From Antitrichia curtipendula (taxonomy: Eukaryota > Streptophyta > Bryopsida > Hypnales > Leucodontaceae), in assembly GCA_951230915.1 (NCBI GenBank), contig OX579633.1:51350029-51414028 (forward strand): DNA of 64,000 nucleotides, in the 5' to 3' direction. Below, in pieces: positions 23,936-36,482 of the stretch. Position 1 is the first letter of the stretch. Each line of letters opens with the position of its first letter. The notes under the pieces were generated by a model, which was given only the letters and a program-made list of their open reading frames with translations, was not told the DNA's origin and ran no database searches. The translations under genes and the position numbers were made by a program.

Positions 23936-24930
23936 GGGCCTTCAAGAATCACATACAAAAATCATATGTTGATCAAAATTGGACCTATTGTAAAGATTAA
24001 AATTTTCATTAATAGTCTTCATTTCTAAAACATTGAAATCAACTACATAGGTGCAACAATGTAGACTACCTTAATTTAGACTAATTGTAACAAAAATTTA
24101 ATGCCTAAATCTTTTGGATTCACTTGTCCTATTTCTTGTCCCCTTGCTCTTGGACAAGTGGATTTTGGCTGTAACTTTTGCATCGTATGTCCGTTTTCTA
24201 TGAAATTTGAAGTGAAGGTATACATAAAAATTTCAAAAATTCGGTATTTTTTTTCAAATTTTCAGAATTTATTTACTATTTTTAAACTGCCCCCGATTGG
24301 ATGTCTACCTTGGCCATTTTAGGGGTTTTGAGTCCTATTTTCTATCCAAAAATACGAATTTGAAAGTGAAAATTGGGAGACAAGGAGTTATACTGAAGTT
24401 ACACAAGACTATGAAGAGATTTTCTAAAAATAGTAAAGTATCCACCTTCCACATGTGCTCAAAGTGCACTATCTATGTACACGTGCAAAGAACACAATTT
24501 TTATTTTCCAAAAATAAAAAATAGTGAAAAAGGAGAACCTACAAGTAAGGAAAAATGAATTTTTTTTTGAATTATTTGAATTATTTTACTATTTTCTAAA
24601 AATAAACTCAGAAATATCTATTTTCTTCTATTTTCCTAGGCCTCTTTTTTTGTGCATAACTTTTAGAGATAAATTTTTCTAGACTTCAATTTTCACATGT
24701 ATACTTTTTTGAATGCTCTACAAATTATCCATATTTTATTTTATTTTTAAAAAATTTATTGCAAAAGGTCATAGTACTCCAGTACTATGGCTATTTTGGC
24801 CAGAAAATGGCAGGTGTTTCTTGCAACTACCCTGAGGTAGAATCTCTATGATGTCTTCTTGTAGGTAGCTAGAAATTAAAGTATTGACTGTCTCTAATGT
24901 ATTTTTATTTTACATAGCTCGATTCTTTCT
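23936..24930. other. AT-rich intergenic DNA
   Basis: No gene recognised. It leads into the GRAS-derived sequence. Confidence 0.4.
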
Positions 24931-24933
24931 GAA

Positions 24934-25897
24934 TCTTCTCTTTTGCCGAGGGAGGTGTCGATCGTCCGTATCCAGGAGTTGATCTTTGCAAGAAAATAAA
25001 CAAAACTAGAAATTGGCTTGCAGAGTTTGCAAAGAAGTGGGGAGTACCATTTGAATTCCAAGCCTTTGCTGGAAAGTGGGAATCATTCAGGGTGAGACGA
25101 TGAAATTCTTGTAGAGAAAGCTTGTAACATGCGCAAAATTCATGATGAGTGTGTGTTGTCTGGAAGTCCGCATGAACTTTCATTGAAGAGGATTTGGAGC
25201 TTGAGTCCCAAGGCATAATTTGGAACCATGCCAAAGAACCAGTAGCTGTTGTATCTCATTTGGTTTGTGATGCACTGTAGTGGTCTCTATAAACACCTGA
25301 GATTATGGCCTCTAGAGCACTGTAGGCACACAATATCTTACAGGATTATCGGAAGGACAACTCTGCAATTTATCTTTAATTTTCATATTTCAACATCTGA
25401 TTGTGATTCAAAATTCTATCGAGCTAGACTATAATTTTCTCAATTTATTTTTCATTATTTCTACTACTAATGCTGCATGGTTGTGTTGCCAGGCTTTGAT
25501 CTTCAACGATAATAGCGCAGCATTTAACGTTCCACTTTTCATGACCCGCTTTCGAGAGAGTGTCAAATATTACAAATTATTATTTGACGAGATGGAATTG
25601 TCTATGCCTTGTGATGATCCACATAGAGTCATCCTAGAAAGGGAGATATACGAACGAAAGATTTTGAACGTCATTGCTTGCGAAGGACAAGCTAGAGTGG
25701 AATGTGTCGAGCCGTACCGTCAATGGTACAACTGACTGCAACGAGTAGGCTTTACTCTACGGCCAGCCAATTTGATGGTCTTCGACAAAGCCAAAGCTAT
25801 GATGGCTACGTTTCACAAAAAGTAAGGGATCGGTAAAGATGGAGGCTAGTTTCTCATGGGCATCAACAACCAAATCGTACGATCTGTCTCGGTGTAG
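24934..25897 (+). pseudogene. GRAS-domain transcription regulator, decayed C-terminal half
   Basis: 24949-25095 encodes GGVDRPYPGVD..., then WLAEFAKKWGVPFEFQAFAGKWE, which fits the GRAS segment after VHIID (T-G-I-D-x-P-x-P-G ... GVPFE(Y/F)xAxxxKWE). 25484-25897 encodes VPLFMTRFRESVKYYKLLFD (PFYRE motif), then the acidic Asp-Asp-Pro stretch and ALNVIACEG-like KILNVIACEGQARVE, then the SAW region YRQWYN*LQRVGF to SVSV*EP. In-frame stops: TGA 25733, at a position where the family has Arg; TAA 25823; TAG 25847 and TAG 25895, where the family has Trp. The middle (25096-25480) is scrambled. GRAS proteins are plant nuclear regulators. I cannot assign the subfamily. Confidence 0.75.
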
Positions 25898-26967
25898 GAG
25901 CCTACGTCCTTAGCCAGATTTCTATCATGAAATTTCTCGACATTCTTTTAATGACATCTTGATTTTTACATGATGTCCAGCCAATAGGACTATACGTATT
26001 CTTCTATTCCATTTGTCCTCTGAAGGCCTACAGCTGCAATTTCTTGACCTACAAATGGTCAAGCAATGCAGGACTTGAGCGAGTCATGTCTATAGGTTAA
26101 CTTAGTAAGCCCGAATGAAATCGCCGTCATTGATTCCAAAACCCATGACATTTTGCAAGAGCACTTTCCGATCATTCACGATCATCTCAAAAACATCACA
26201 CTCCAAAGAAAATTATTGGTTAAACAATTAATATACCTCAGCAGCTTGAAGCTGCTCGTGTCCTACATGAAACGTTGAAGCTCCCTGCATGTGTTGTAGG
26301 GCTACCATTGTATCTAATCATTTGTATCTCGTCTTAATGCACATTTGTGCACTTGAACACTTTTAAACTAAGAAAGATGAGGTTTGGAGGAATTCGAATT
26401 GCGAACACCGATTTCATGATCTCGCAATTGAGATACAAAATTGGATTCATGCAATTGCAAAACAAGGGAAACGGAGGAAACGGAGTCCTGCGTTCGCCAC
26501 AAAATGCTTGAAATTACTTAGGCACGTCTTCTCACCACCTAGACTTGTATTCCTTGATCGACACTTATATGGAACTTTGAAATAATGCAAACTAATCTAG
26601 TGCATGATGACTCAAGACTGAAGATAAATACTTACAAGCGTGCCCACGAAGATTCTCAAGTGAAAAGACCAAGCACATTCTATCCAGAGAAATTAGTAAA
26701 CATGCTATTTGCTTTGAACTTAATTATTGTCCTGAAGTTATGCTCTTGTTGGCAAGCTATTATTTGTATGTTGATGCAATTCATTAGTGAAGATTGAAAA
26801 TCACTCAGAAGCATAATTCTTCAGATCAAAAAATAAAGATGCATCTCTTATACTACAATCGTTTTGTAGTAGACATCCTTCGAATTGGACAAGCTCGCAT
26901 CTGGAATCAATCACAAAGCTAAAATTTGGAGCTAGAATCGAAAGAACTCACCCAAGGAGCCAATTGA
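25898..26967. other. intergenic, nothing recognised
   Basis: Base composition is less extreme than the neighbouring DNA, but no frame shows recognisable protein. It may hold further gene debris. Confidence 0.3.
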
Positions 26968-27225
26968 TTATAAAATTAGGATTTGGGGAGTTTTCACTTG
27001 CAAAATTATTGACGTAAACTCCCCTCTCAATCGTCGTTCTTGCAGTAACGATCTCAAGTTCTCACAAATTTTTGCAAATTCCTCCTGCATCGCACCAAGC
27101 TTAGTTGAGTCAAAACCAAGACCACGAGAACTGCGAAATCCCCCGATGTTCCCTTGGCGTTCCACGGCACACCGTGCGAAGTTCCCAATGAATGGAGCGT
27201 CTGCGTTTCCAACGGGGCCTATAAA
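26968..27225 (-). pseudogene. unrecognised exon-like open frame with splice-acceptor context
   Basis: On the minus strand TTTTTTATAG precedes GGCCCCGTTGGAAACGCAGA, and the frame that follows stays open for about 85 codons (GPVGNADAPFIGNF, then a helix-like EEFAKICENLRSLLQERR) to a stop at 26968. A shared block of about 30 bp recurs near 31968-32003, also on the minus strand, where the downstream text differs. Family unknown. Confidence 0.3.
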
Positions 27226-28607
27226 AAATAAGAAAATAATGTTTTTAAACTAAAAATTGGCCATTTGGAAAGAGTTCATAGATAATGATGAGATTTCATA
27301 GATAATGATTGATTTCAGAACCATCTTCATTGTTCAAAAATTGAGCACAATGGAAATGTTGTTTGCACTCATGTGGAGGACACAAAAAAATATATTTTTA
27401 GATTTTCTTTGGTAGGAATATAATTTCCAATTATGCAAATAGACTATGAAATTTTTTATCTCCAATTCATTAAAGTTGGAGACTCCTAACGTAGTAAAAA
27501 ATCTAAAACCTCATAGTGTGACAAGTAAATAAAAATGATTTTAAAATATAAAATGATTTTTTTATAATTTAAAAAAAATGAGGGATCTGATTACCATAAA
27601 GTTAAACATCTCCAATAAAAATTTCAAGTTAGTAAGGTTTATACTTCAAAACTTATAAAGGATGACAAGAAGGTACCCCCTCATTGTGACAATAAATAGG
27701 ACCGGTTTTCTTGCAATGACCCAATATAATTGGGCTTTAGATACCATGAGCATTTGATATCCTAGCATCTTATATCCAAGCTTATGGATCTTTTCATGAG
27801 AAGCATATTGCACACACTAATCCAATATATTTTCGAAGAGTTGATTTCTTTTACTTCTTTAGGATGGTATGTGAAACCCATAAGATTACCATCAATTTTA
27901 GTAAGTTTCAGATCTTGATAAAGTTCTAATATCAATGCGCTTAATGGCATCGGGTATTGGAGGCTATGGCTATTACTCACTTTCTATGGAGAGCCCACTT
28001 TTGCTTTATTAACAAATTCACATCAACCTTCTATGTTCCTATGAAAAAATGGCTAGAGAACCAATGCACCAATAACCCAAAATTGCTTGAGCAAAACAAG
28101 GATGTCAAGAAAGCATATGGCAGAGTATTTTCAAAGCGGATTCACCACCAAGATCAAGATTAGAACAAGAGACCCAAGCATCATTCACAAGGAAGTCAAT
28201 GGATTAAGTAGGAGGCTATGTAGTAGACAATTTAAATTAGAAAATCCCAATTTTATTTTCATAAGATAATAGGAGACATTTAATATTTTTTAAATGCATA
28301 TAAATAAATTAATAATTTTAAATAGCAAAATCAATCTAAAAGGATCTAGGAATATTATCATATTAGTTAGAAGTAAAATATAAAATAAATAAAAATGGCC
28401 ACAATGATCCTTGGAAAGAGTTGTGACTATCCCTGGGAAAAAATATAAAAGGCTAAATTTTTTTTAAAACATTGGCATTTGGTAATGGTCTTATGTGTTC
28501 TTGTATTTTCATATAATAATATATTATTGTATTATTTCCTTTTGCCTTTTTGAGTTAGGGTTATTCTTTCCAGTGTTGTGTCTATTTTACGATTGCGCTG
28601 GAAATTA
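27226..28607. other. mostly AT-rich DNA with coding-like debris at 27.76-28.16 kb
   Basis: Two adjacent open frames on opposite strands (27762-27980 minus, 27957-28163 plus) have fairly ordinary amino-acid composition (for example LYQDLKLTKIDGN and WLENQCTNNPKLLEQ) but no domain I recognise. The remainder is AT-rich. Confidence 0.25.
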
Positions 28608-29431
28608 CTCCTTCCGTCCTAAAATGATCTTCCAATTAGCCATTGTTTTTGTCCCAAAATGGTTTTCTTATTGTGACGATGAAGAAGAATCCGCAAAATG
28701 AATTCCTTTTATAATGGATAATTGTGAGGACACTTTTTGTCAATGCATCTCTTGACAGGCGGTACTTGGACCCATGAATCAATAAATAATTTAATGAAAA
28801 TGAAAATTGAGTGGAAACTCCACAACAACTTTGATTGGTTAACCCTTAATTGCATCGATGTCCACTTTCTGGACAATGAACAAAAGACTTGCAGGCATTG
28901 TTTCATCTAACTAACCTCTCCATTCATTCAATATAATATTTGAATTTTAAAAAGACAGCCTTCTTTAATGCCCAATTTCATGAAATTGTGGTAAATGATA
29001 TTTTTGTACAAAGATATAAGCAAAAATGTGCCAAAACTTGAAAAAGGATTGAGGCGTTAAAGGGTTAACCGAAGTTATTTATAGAAACATGAAGTACCTA
29101 TGCAATGGTTTCCTTTTGCTTGTGCATCTATTGGGTCCGTTTGATGTGATGTGTCATTGTTTGTTGTTGTATTGGGGAGGTGAGTTGTCACCAAGCTATT
29201 GCGAGAAGACCGTAGGAACTCAAGAAATGAGTGGCCAGCAGTGCTCCTTGAAAATGGGCATAAAATCTCACTCTTTCATGCTCTACAACTAAAATTTGAA
29301 AATTAACTCGAAGCTGAAAATGTTTAGGACGATAGGAGAGCATTGAAATCTACTTAAAGTTCAAAATATTATTTTCAACCTTAATCCAAAGCATTCTGTG
29401 CAACATGAAGACCATTTTGGGACGGAGGGAG
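28608..29431. mobile_element. mariner/Stowaway-like element with nested insertion
   Basis: The left end CTCCTTCCGTCCTAAAATGA and the reverse complement of the right end CTCCCTCCGTCCCAAAATGG are inverted repeats of about 26 bp, flanked by TA on both sides (28606-28607, 29432-29433). CTCCCTCCGT is the known terminus of plant mariner-like and Stowaway elements, which duplicate TA. A TTAA-bounded element (28839-29068) is inserted in it, so the original length was about 590 bp. No transposase frame. Confidence 0.75.
28839..29068. mobile_element. TTAA-bounded element nested in the mariner-like element (230 bp)
   Basis: Starts TTAACCCTTAATTGCATCG and its other end in reverse complement starts TTAACCCTTTAACGCCTC. 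It lies wholly inside the mariner-like element, which dates it as the later insertion. Confidence 0.55.
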
Positions 29432-29433
29432 TA

Positions 29434-30166
29434 TGAGATTATTGAGGCATGTGAGCAAATTCTCGTCGATTCTTTGCTGTCAATTGTCAATTGTGTGAGT
29501 GTAAGTACGGCAAGTGAGTGGTGTAATTGTGGACCCAATTCCGGTGGCTGAAAGTTTAAGAAGAAGAAAAACTAAGAGGAAGATTTGAAATTGATCGATT
29601 CCCCGAGCGGGAGAGCTGGAGCGATCAAGAATGTTGGAATACTAATCAATGCTTGTGCTTAGTGATCGGAAAGCTCTCCCGGGGGTTTGACCGGAGTTGT
29701 GGTACCGGTGTGGAGCAAGAAGACAGAAGCCTTTGTTGGTTGAGGGCGTTCCAATTCGTGGTGCGAGCTGCAATTCGACGCTACTTGGACAAGCCAGGGT
29801 TGCCGTGCGAGGGCGTAGCAATCTGGAGCTAAAAACAGACACAATTGAAGGCATGCACAGTTGCAAGGGGAGCATCAAATTTGAATAGCGGAAATTGAAA
29901 GTACACATTCTGCTCTCAGGTTCTATGTGATCAAGTGTTTCTTTTGTCCAGAATTGGCCGAATAGAATGTCTAATGGATAGGAAGTGCACGTAATTGTGT
30001 TTTCCAGGAGTTTGTCAATTTTGATATTGAAGCTGCGTTGGGTAAGTTAGATAATTTGTAACCAGCCGGACAGCCAGCTTTCTACGAAACGGTGTGAAGC
30101 AGGATTGTCGCAGCTATCTCAGGAAATAACAGAGTTGTATTTATTGCTGTGAGATAGGATTCTTCC
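29434..30166. other. moderately GC-rich unique DNA, possible leader or gene fragment
   Basis: 29580-29900 is clearly richer in G+C than the flanks, with an open plus-strand frame (29697-29888) of unknown nature. No domain recognised. Confidence 0.3.
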
Positions 30167-31896
30167 TTAACCCCTGAACGGCCCTCGGGCTCCAGGGATA
30201 CGGCACCGTATAGCCCGAATACGGTGAGAGCAGAAATTCAAGCTGCACTTTGGAGGTGAAAATTTGAGAATCCAGCCATTCCGATGGATTACGCCAGCCG
30301 TTCAGGTGTTGGATTAATTTTGGTTGGGCGCTGATCTCCCGCACCACACTGAATTTTAGCAAAATGACTGCTGACAAACCTCACTCTGTCTTATGGGCCG
30401 AGTTCTCTTTTTTTGCCAAATTCATCAATGAGTTGGCGCTCAATCGCTCCGGTGGATGGCATCACCGAGTTGCATGGACTGCTCAAAAAAAAATATGACT
30501 CAAGATTCGCCGCGGTTTCTAAATTGTGGGCTCCGAAGCTCCGTATGCACACGAGCCGGGTCACCCGGAAATACCCCGGTCGAATTCGAGTTACGCTTCG
30601 CGGGGACGGCCTCGTTGTCAAATACCTCCTGTACGATGCAAGATCAGTGAGGCCATGTTGGCGACAGCCAGGCAAGTCGCGGTGGCGGGACGGTAACCCC
30701 TTTTGGTAGGAAAGCTGATTGGCAGCGCTTTCTGGAATCTGGACACCTGTAACTGCTCTTGGCGTCGACAAGAGACCCTGGCTGGTGACAAGTGCATGAC
30801 AATTATGGTTCACAGGAAAGAAATCATAGTCCAAAGCTTAATCAATTTTGATTTATAATTTCACGTATAAGTAGTCTTTGAATGCAACCACACAAGCGTG
30901 GCACTACATGTGTTCGTGAGAGATCTCGGAGCGTTGAACGGCATACTTGCACATGGAAACCCACAACTTGCCTATGGGTTGACATACGATCAAAGTGTTA
31001 CCGAACGGAATCTAAGTGCCGACTGAAGCAACGAGCCCCGATTGTAAAAATTTCCTTCTCATGACTGCACGCAATCCGACAATTTCTACCTGCTCGAAAT
31101 GCCAAATCTAACTACGGCAACCTAACATGAAAGCAACCCTGCAACTGACAACCGTGAAACTAACAATCCAGATTTGCTCAATCTACACTTGCAAGCATTG
31201 GCAGCCTGAACGTCCGCATCACTGCAACTAACAACAAGAACCCTGCAACTTCAAAGAAAAAAGACTCGTCCACCGCAATAAGGCTCCTCCTTACGCGCTA
31301 TGACTTCAGCGCCAAGAGTGCAACAATTGCTTCTCCCTCCCCAACTGCCACAAATTTCAGGCCTCGTCACACCTGCTCACGGATCCAAACCAATCCCACA
31401 TCATAACCACCACAACCCCACCATCACCGCCACTTCCACTACGCCTAATCCATCCCACTATGCCTAATCACGTATAAGCACACCTTGCCATCATCAGAAT
31501 TTCCACCGTGCAATCCCTGAGGAATTTTGAACACAATTGTCGCCCGAAAACCCCTCTCCGCAGCAGAATCCTAAGGCGCCGCTTCCCGCCAAAGCCCCGC
31601 TCTCCCGCCTCCAACTTCCAACGGCAACAAACACGTAGACAGAGACCGACCTGATGAAGCAACGGGTCCAGGAGCATACGTAGAGGGGTGCAAACGTATC
31701 CCATTTCACGTATTCTGAACGGGTGTGATCGTAACCCTATGTATTGACTGCCATATCAAACAACCATCGATGCATTTCGGGAAGTACTACAACTTTGCTG
31801 CGAGGTGGAAACCCTAATTCCTTCTCCGAGGTAGTCAAATACATGGAAAACTAAACCATACGGCCACAGAGGGCCTCCAGGCCGTTCAGGGGTTAA
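30167..31896. mobile_element. TTAA-bounded element with captured or coding-like interior (1730 bp)
   Basis: Left end TTAACCCCTGAACGGCC is matched perfectly by the reverse complement of the right end (GGCCGTTCAGGGGTTAA, 31880-31896). Only TTAA is shared by the two flanks. The interior is much richer in G+C than other elements here and has overlapping open frames at 30364-30498 (plus), 30413-30709 (plus) and 30391-30834 (minus). None matches a transposase I know. It could be a piggyBac-like element carrying host sequence. Confidence 0.65.
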
Positions 31897-31904
31897 TGAT
31901 GCAA

Positions 31905-32002
31905 GCGGCAAATTTTCCACGTTCCCTGATCCAGGCGTTCCCCTCTGGAAACGTCGACGTTCCCAATGTTGTGAGCGTCTGCGTTTCCAACGGGGCCCAT
32001 AA
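31905..32002 (-). other. copy of the exon-like block seen at 27.2 kb
   Basis: On the minus strand GGCCCCGTTGGAAACGCAGA recurs, followed by a short open stretch. It is joined directly to the truncated hAT-like element that starts at about 32003. Confidence 0.4.
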
Positions 32003-32326
32003 AAAATTGTCTAAAAAATGAATGAAAATTTCCTAAAAATAACTTTCTATTGAAAGCTCATTTTCAGTTGAATATTGATTCAATGGTCATCTAAATGTGA
32101 TCTCTATAATTATTTGAGTTGAAAAACATGCCATTTTAGTTCATTTTCAACCTCTTCTAGAAATCATTTCATATTTTATTTGAGTTGGAAATTTTGGCAA
32201 TAGAAACCTATAGTCATTAACTCATTATTAAACAATGCTCAAAGTTTTAGGTTGAAATTATAGTTTATTAGAAACCACTTGTTTGCATGTGGTTTGTTGT
32301 AGTAGAACTAAGTGCCCCCCCCCGAG
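32003..32326 (+). mobile_element. hAT-like element copy 3, truncated at the left
   Basis: Follows the right half of the 7470 and 38879 copies: AACTTTCTATTGAAAGCTCA, TTGATTCAATGGTCATCTAA, AACAATGCTCAAAGTTTTAG, ending GAACTAAGTG then a C run and CGAG. The left half is missing. Confidence 0.75.
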
Positions 32327-33334
32327 AATTGTGCTAATTTAATTGCAATTCACTATCAAATTGAGTGAATTTCTTGATATACATTAAATTTTAATGTTTG
32401 ATCACATTTCTATTGTTTTATACTATTAAATCCATTATAAAACTCATAAAATATTGTAGTCATAAAGATGTCCTTTTTTCACTTACTAGAATGACATTTC
32501 TTTTGGTCATGACTTATAACCATTGGTAGTTGTCACAAAAATTATCCTTTTTGCCTCTTATTTGCTAAAGTAAGAAATTTTGAGAAGAATCTTTTTTTAT
32601 GCCTATAATTTTTGCTTTCATTCGTGGAGTAGGAATCTTACATCTAGTAAGATTGAAGAATATGATTTCATAATTAATTTAATTTTTGAAATTGCTAATA
32701 TGCTTTAACAACGATATGCATTTCAAACATAAACAAACAACAAACTGAACAAGTCGTCAATAAAATTTCCAACTTAAAGTATTATTTTTAAGAATTGAAT
32801 CTATCTAAAGGATGATGAAAGCAAGAAGTTCATGTATAACCTTCTTTTATTGTAATGTAAAGTATTAACATTTTTCTTATAGAAAAAAATTCTATGCACT
32901 ATTTCAAATATATTTGTTAAAAAAAATATTATGAACCTTGGAATCATTTTTGTCAATAAGGAAAAATGAAGCCTTTTTTTTTCTTCCATCTACAGTTGTG
33001 CATCATGGATACTAATGCAAATATAGCACCAAAACAATTGAATATCAAAATTGCATATTTTCAGTAGAGTTTTTTTTAATGCTATGGGGTATTTTGTGTA
33101 AAGGGCATATTAGGGTAAATAGTAATTGTTTGCATATTGAATCAAACATTTTAAAGCTTTGCCAATATCCTTATAAAATACCAACAATCTAAATAAGAGT
33201 TATTGGCAATCACTCCAAATCACTAAAGTAATAAAATTTTATTGAAAAACAATGAAAAGGTCTTAGTACACCTTCACTTTAAAATTTGATTGCTTAGGAT
33301 AAAAAATAATGATACGTAGACAAGTGTACTACAA
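32327..33334. other. AT-rich intergenic DNA
   Basis: No gene, RNA or transposon end recognised. Confidence 0.4.
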
Positions 33335-34135
33335 TTAACCTTTAATCCCTAAACAACCAGCAGGTGTTCAAATTTTAAACAATGGATGAATGTAAACACA
33401 TCCTAAGTAGGCAAACATAGACTTTTTCATCCATTTTTTTTAAAGATTGTTGTATTAGTTCTTTAACATTTGTATGGGATAAATTTTGAAGATTTTGCTC
33501 TTTAAATATTCTATTTTTCAAAGGGGCCCAATAGGTCTATGTGTCCAGACTTAAAAATCATAATTCAAATCATCAACATTTCAAATCAAGAATGAAATGA
33601 AATTCTCATTTGACCCTAAAATTGTGCCCCTCATATAAGTTTGTCCATTAAGGATTAATAATTGTATAACAAATGTGTAATATATTCCACAATTTGATTT
33701 CACAAAAGGTCATATTAACCTAGAAAGAATGTTGAGGACTAGAATGCTTGAAAAACAATCTTCAAGCTTATTTTCAATGAAGCTATAAAGCAAAAAATTG
33801 CACCTATTCATTTTAAAAACTTATAATTTCTGGTTTAACTATCTAAATGGTGATAGATCTGTGTTCTTTCAAGGTTAGTCCTAAAGAATCAAATCCATTA
33901 CAAATGGACAAATATTTTGTCTGAGATCAATTTAGCCTTTTAAATTGTGTTTAAATATCAATATTATATTTTTAGTACATGATATTATGAATAGTCTATA
34001 ATTGCAACAAAATTCAATTTGTTTTGTGAAAAAGTGTCATTGATATAATTTTTATAGTAAATAATAGTACTTTTAAAATAATCATTTTTGCACATCTACT
34101 ATTGGTATTGGCATGGGCAGACCTTTACAGGTTAA
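33335..34135. mobile_element. possible TTAA-bounded element (about 800 bp)
   Basis: TTAACCTTTAATCCCTAAAC at the left; the right end in reverse complement reads TTAACCTGTAAAGG. The ends are only partly alike, so the pairing is tentative. The right TTAA is shared with the next element. Confidence 0.3.
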
Positions 34136-35109
34136 TCCTTCATTGTTTAAGGAGACCAAAAGTGTCCTCACATAGTTTCATGTCTGATTCAAAGTGATGT
34201 GACTTTTACATTCAATGTCCAAATTCAATAAAACTTGTTGGAAAATTTGCACTCTCTCTTCTAGTTTATGTAATAAAATTTTCAGATCAATCCAAGATGT
34301 AATGATTTCTTGAAAGCCAATTGAAGTTCACAGGTTCAATTTGAGATCACCAAATTGCATTTGAAGGTTGCAACTTTGGGGGCTTATATCTCCTTCATCT
34401 AATGTTATTTGTCAATAAAAAATTGTTTTCTTATATTATACTTGAAGTATAGTTATTGTGGTAAAATTTTCATATCAATCCAATTTGTTTTGAATGCTTG
34501 CTGGGAGCAATTAGAAGTTCAAAATCCGAATTTTTTGGATAATAGTGAACTTTGGGGTCTTGTTTCCTCTTCATATAATGTTAGTTTTTAGTTTAAGAAA
34601 TTTACAAAAGTTGTGCATGTTAGTCTACTTTGTGTGGTTAAAATTTCATATTAATCCAAGAAATTATGAGTGACTGAGCATTTTAATAGAAAGAGGTTCA
34701 ACTTTAGATGTGCTTTTTGCAACTTTTCTTGCTATTTTTTTAAGATTTGAAAGCCATTTTTCAAACACAATGAGTCAATTCAATGACATTTTCTTTCACT
34801 AAGGTGTTTATATGTTGGTTTTGAATCACTTTATAGTTTGAAGTTTTTTCATTTGAGTAGATTTAGATATCGAATTTCACCTCCAAATGTGTTGTTAGAA
34901 AATCCAACATCCTTTTTCAACACTAAAACATTATAAACTTGCAATCTATGTGGCCAAATGACTCCAAATTTGATTCACATTATCTACAACACGTACACTA
35001 TAAGATTGTATGGTTGAGATCTCTATAACTAAGTGACATTTAGATCTATAACACCTCAAAAGCAATGATGTTTTTAAACTCAAACAGGCCTTAGGTGATG
35101 AGGGGTTAA
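34132..35109. mobile_element. TTAA-bounded element (about 978 bp) containing a 180-bp tandem repeat
   Basis: Starts TTAATCCTTCATTGTTTAAG; the right end in reverse complement starts TTAACCCCTCATCACCTAAG. No coding capacity. Confidence 0.4.
34230..34760 (+). repeat. three diverged tandem units of about 180 bp
   Basis: AAAATTTTCAGATCAATCCA at 34275 recurs as AAAATTTTCATATCAATCCA at 34463 and AAAATTTCATATTAATCCA near 34640. CTTTGGGGGCTTATATCTCC / CTTTGGGGTCTTGTTTCCTC also repeats. Units are about 176-188 bp. Confidence 0.6.
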
Positions 35110-35542
35110 AGAGCTTTGGTTTTATCCAATTTAAGACACACAAACCACAAAACAACACACAGAATGCGAGGTTTTTCAGTTTTTCAATAGGGCTTGTCCC
35201 AATTCTCACACCAGCCAACACTCTCATTAGATGAGATTTTAAGATCCTAAAGGGTTGCAAGTTTTCAGATTGTTGGGAATGCGAGAACTGCATCAAATCA
35301 ACCCCAAATCAACAATATGATATAGCAGAACTATTGCCACATTAGATAATAATATTTACTTATTTTTAATTCTAGACAACAATGGTTGGTTCACAAAATT
35401 GGGGATAGGCCTGAAACGGCCTTCCAATGGAGCTGAAAAACATCTAATGTTTTCCAGTGATCAACAACATTTACTAATAAAATTGGTTGTAGGCTTATCA
35501 AGGTCTTCGCACTTTTATTACTCTTCCAAACTCAAAACCGAG

Positions 35543-36482
35543 TTAACCCTTAATCCCTAAAGGACTATTTGTTCCCTCGGGGGACAATTTGGGTCCGGGC
35601 AGGTTCCTACAACCTCAATTTTCAGTGAATTTTTTTAAGGATGTGTGGTTTTTTAGGAATTTTGTGGATTTGTAATTTTTTTATTTCAACAGGTGCCCAA
35701 GAGAAGAAGTGATGGTACAGTAAGCCAAAAATGGAGATTGGTGGGCAACACAAAAAAATCACAAAAAGTCAAAATAAAATTTTAAATTGTTCTTTCTTAA
35801 AACAATATATATTTTTCTACATTTGAAGCTTTGATTCATTCTATTTGGACTCGTGATGAGAAAATTATGGACAATCTTAGTTTTTTGGATAATCTAAGCA
35901 TCTTTTTGAAAAAATAACTTATAGGATTCATTTTTGAATGCAATTTTTACAATTTTGCATTTTTTTGATAGATAGGGTTGTATTTGCTTGTTAGAATAAT
36001 CTCACTATTGGGATTATTGTATTTCAATTTCATCTTAGAGCTATTAGCAATTTAGTCTTTTTCTCAATCTTGAACCTATTTCTACTTAACAAATTTTTAA
36101 TGAATAAAAATTAAGTATTTTTTTCTTGAATTTTTTTTCTAGATTATCAACTCAAGTATTCAACATAAAAATTTAAAAAATCAAAATCAATAGTACAAAA
36201 AGTTTAAGTTAAGAAGATTCAAAGTGAAAAAATTTAGTCAAGCAAGGTGCAAAAAAACTTGTTTTTTTCATGTTGGATGCAAATATCTTGCAATCTATGC
36301 GGTCAAAGTTTCTAAAATTTCTTGCATACATTATTCTACTAGTCTATTACAAGATCCTATGGTTAGATATGCAAAAAATATAAAGATTTTAAAGATTTTT
36401 AAAGATTTTTGCTCTTTACAATAGAAGTGGCAGTTTTGAGTGTGTTTTGATGGAGAAAAGGCCTCGGTCCTTTAGGAGTTAA
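35543..36482 (-). mobile_element. TTAA-bounded element, family B copy 2 (about 940 bp, reverse)
   Basis: Reverse complement starts TTAACTCCTAAAGGACCGAG and continues with AAAACACACTCAAAACTGCC, as in 22447-23357 and 44300-45219. The other end reads TTAACCCTTAATCCCTAAAG. It shares its terminal TTAA (36479-36482) with the adjacent family C MITE. Confidence 0.65.

Noticed and set aside
34230..34760. Centromeric satellite
   Set aside because: The 180-bp period is suggestive, but there are only three diverged units inside a TTAA-bounded segment, so a satellite array is not supported.
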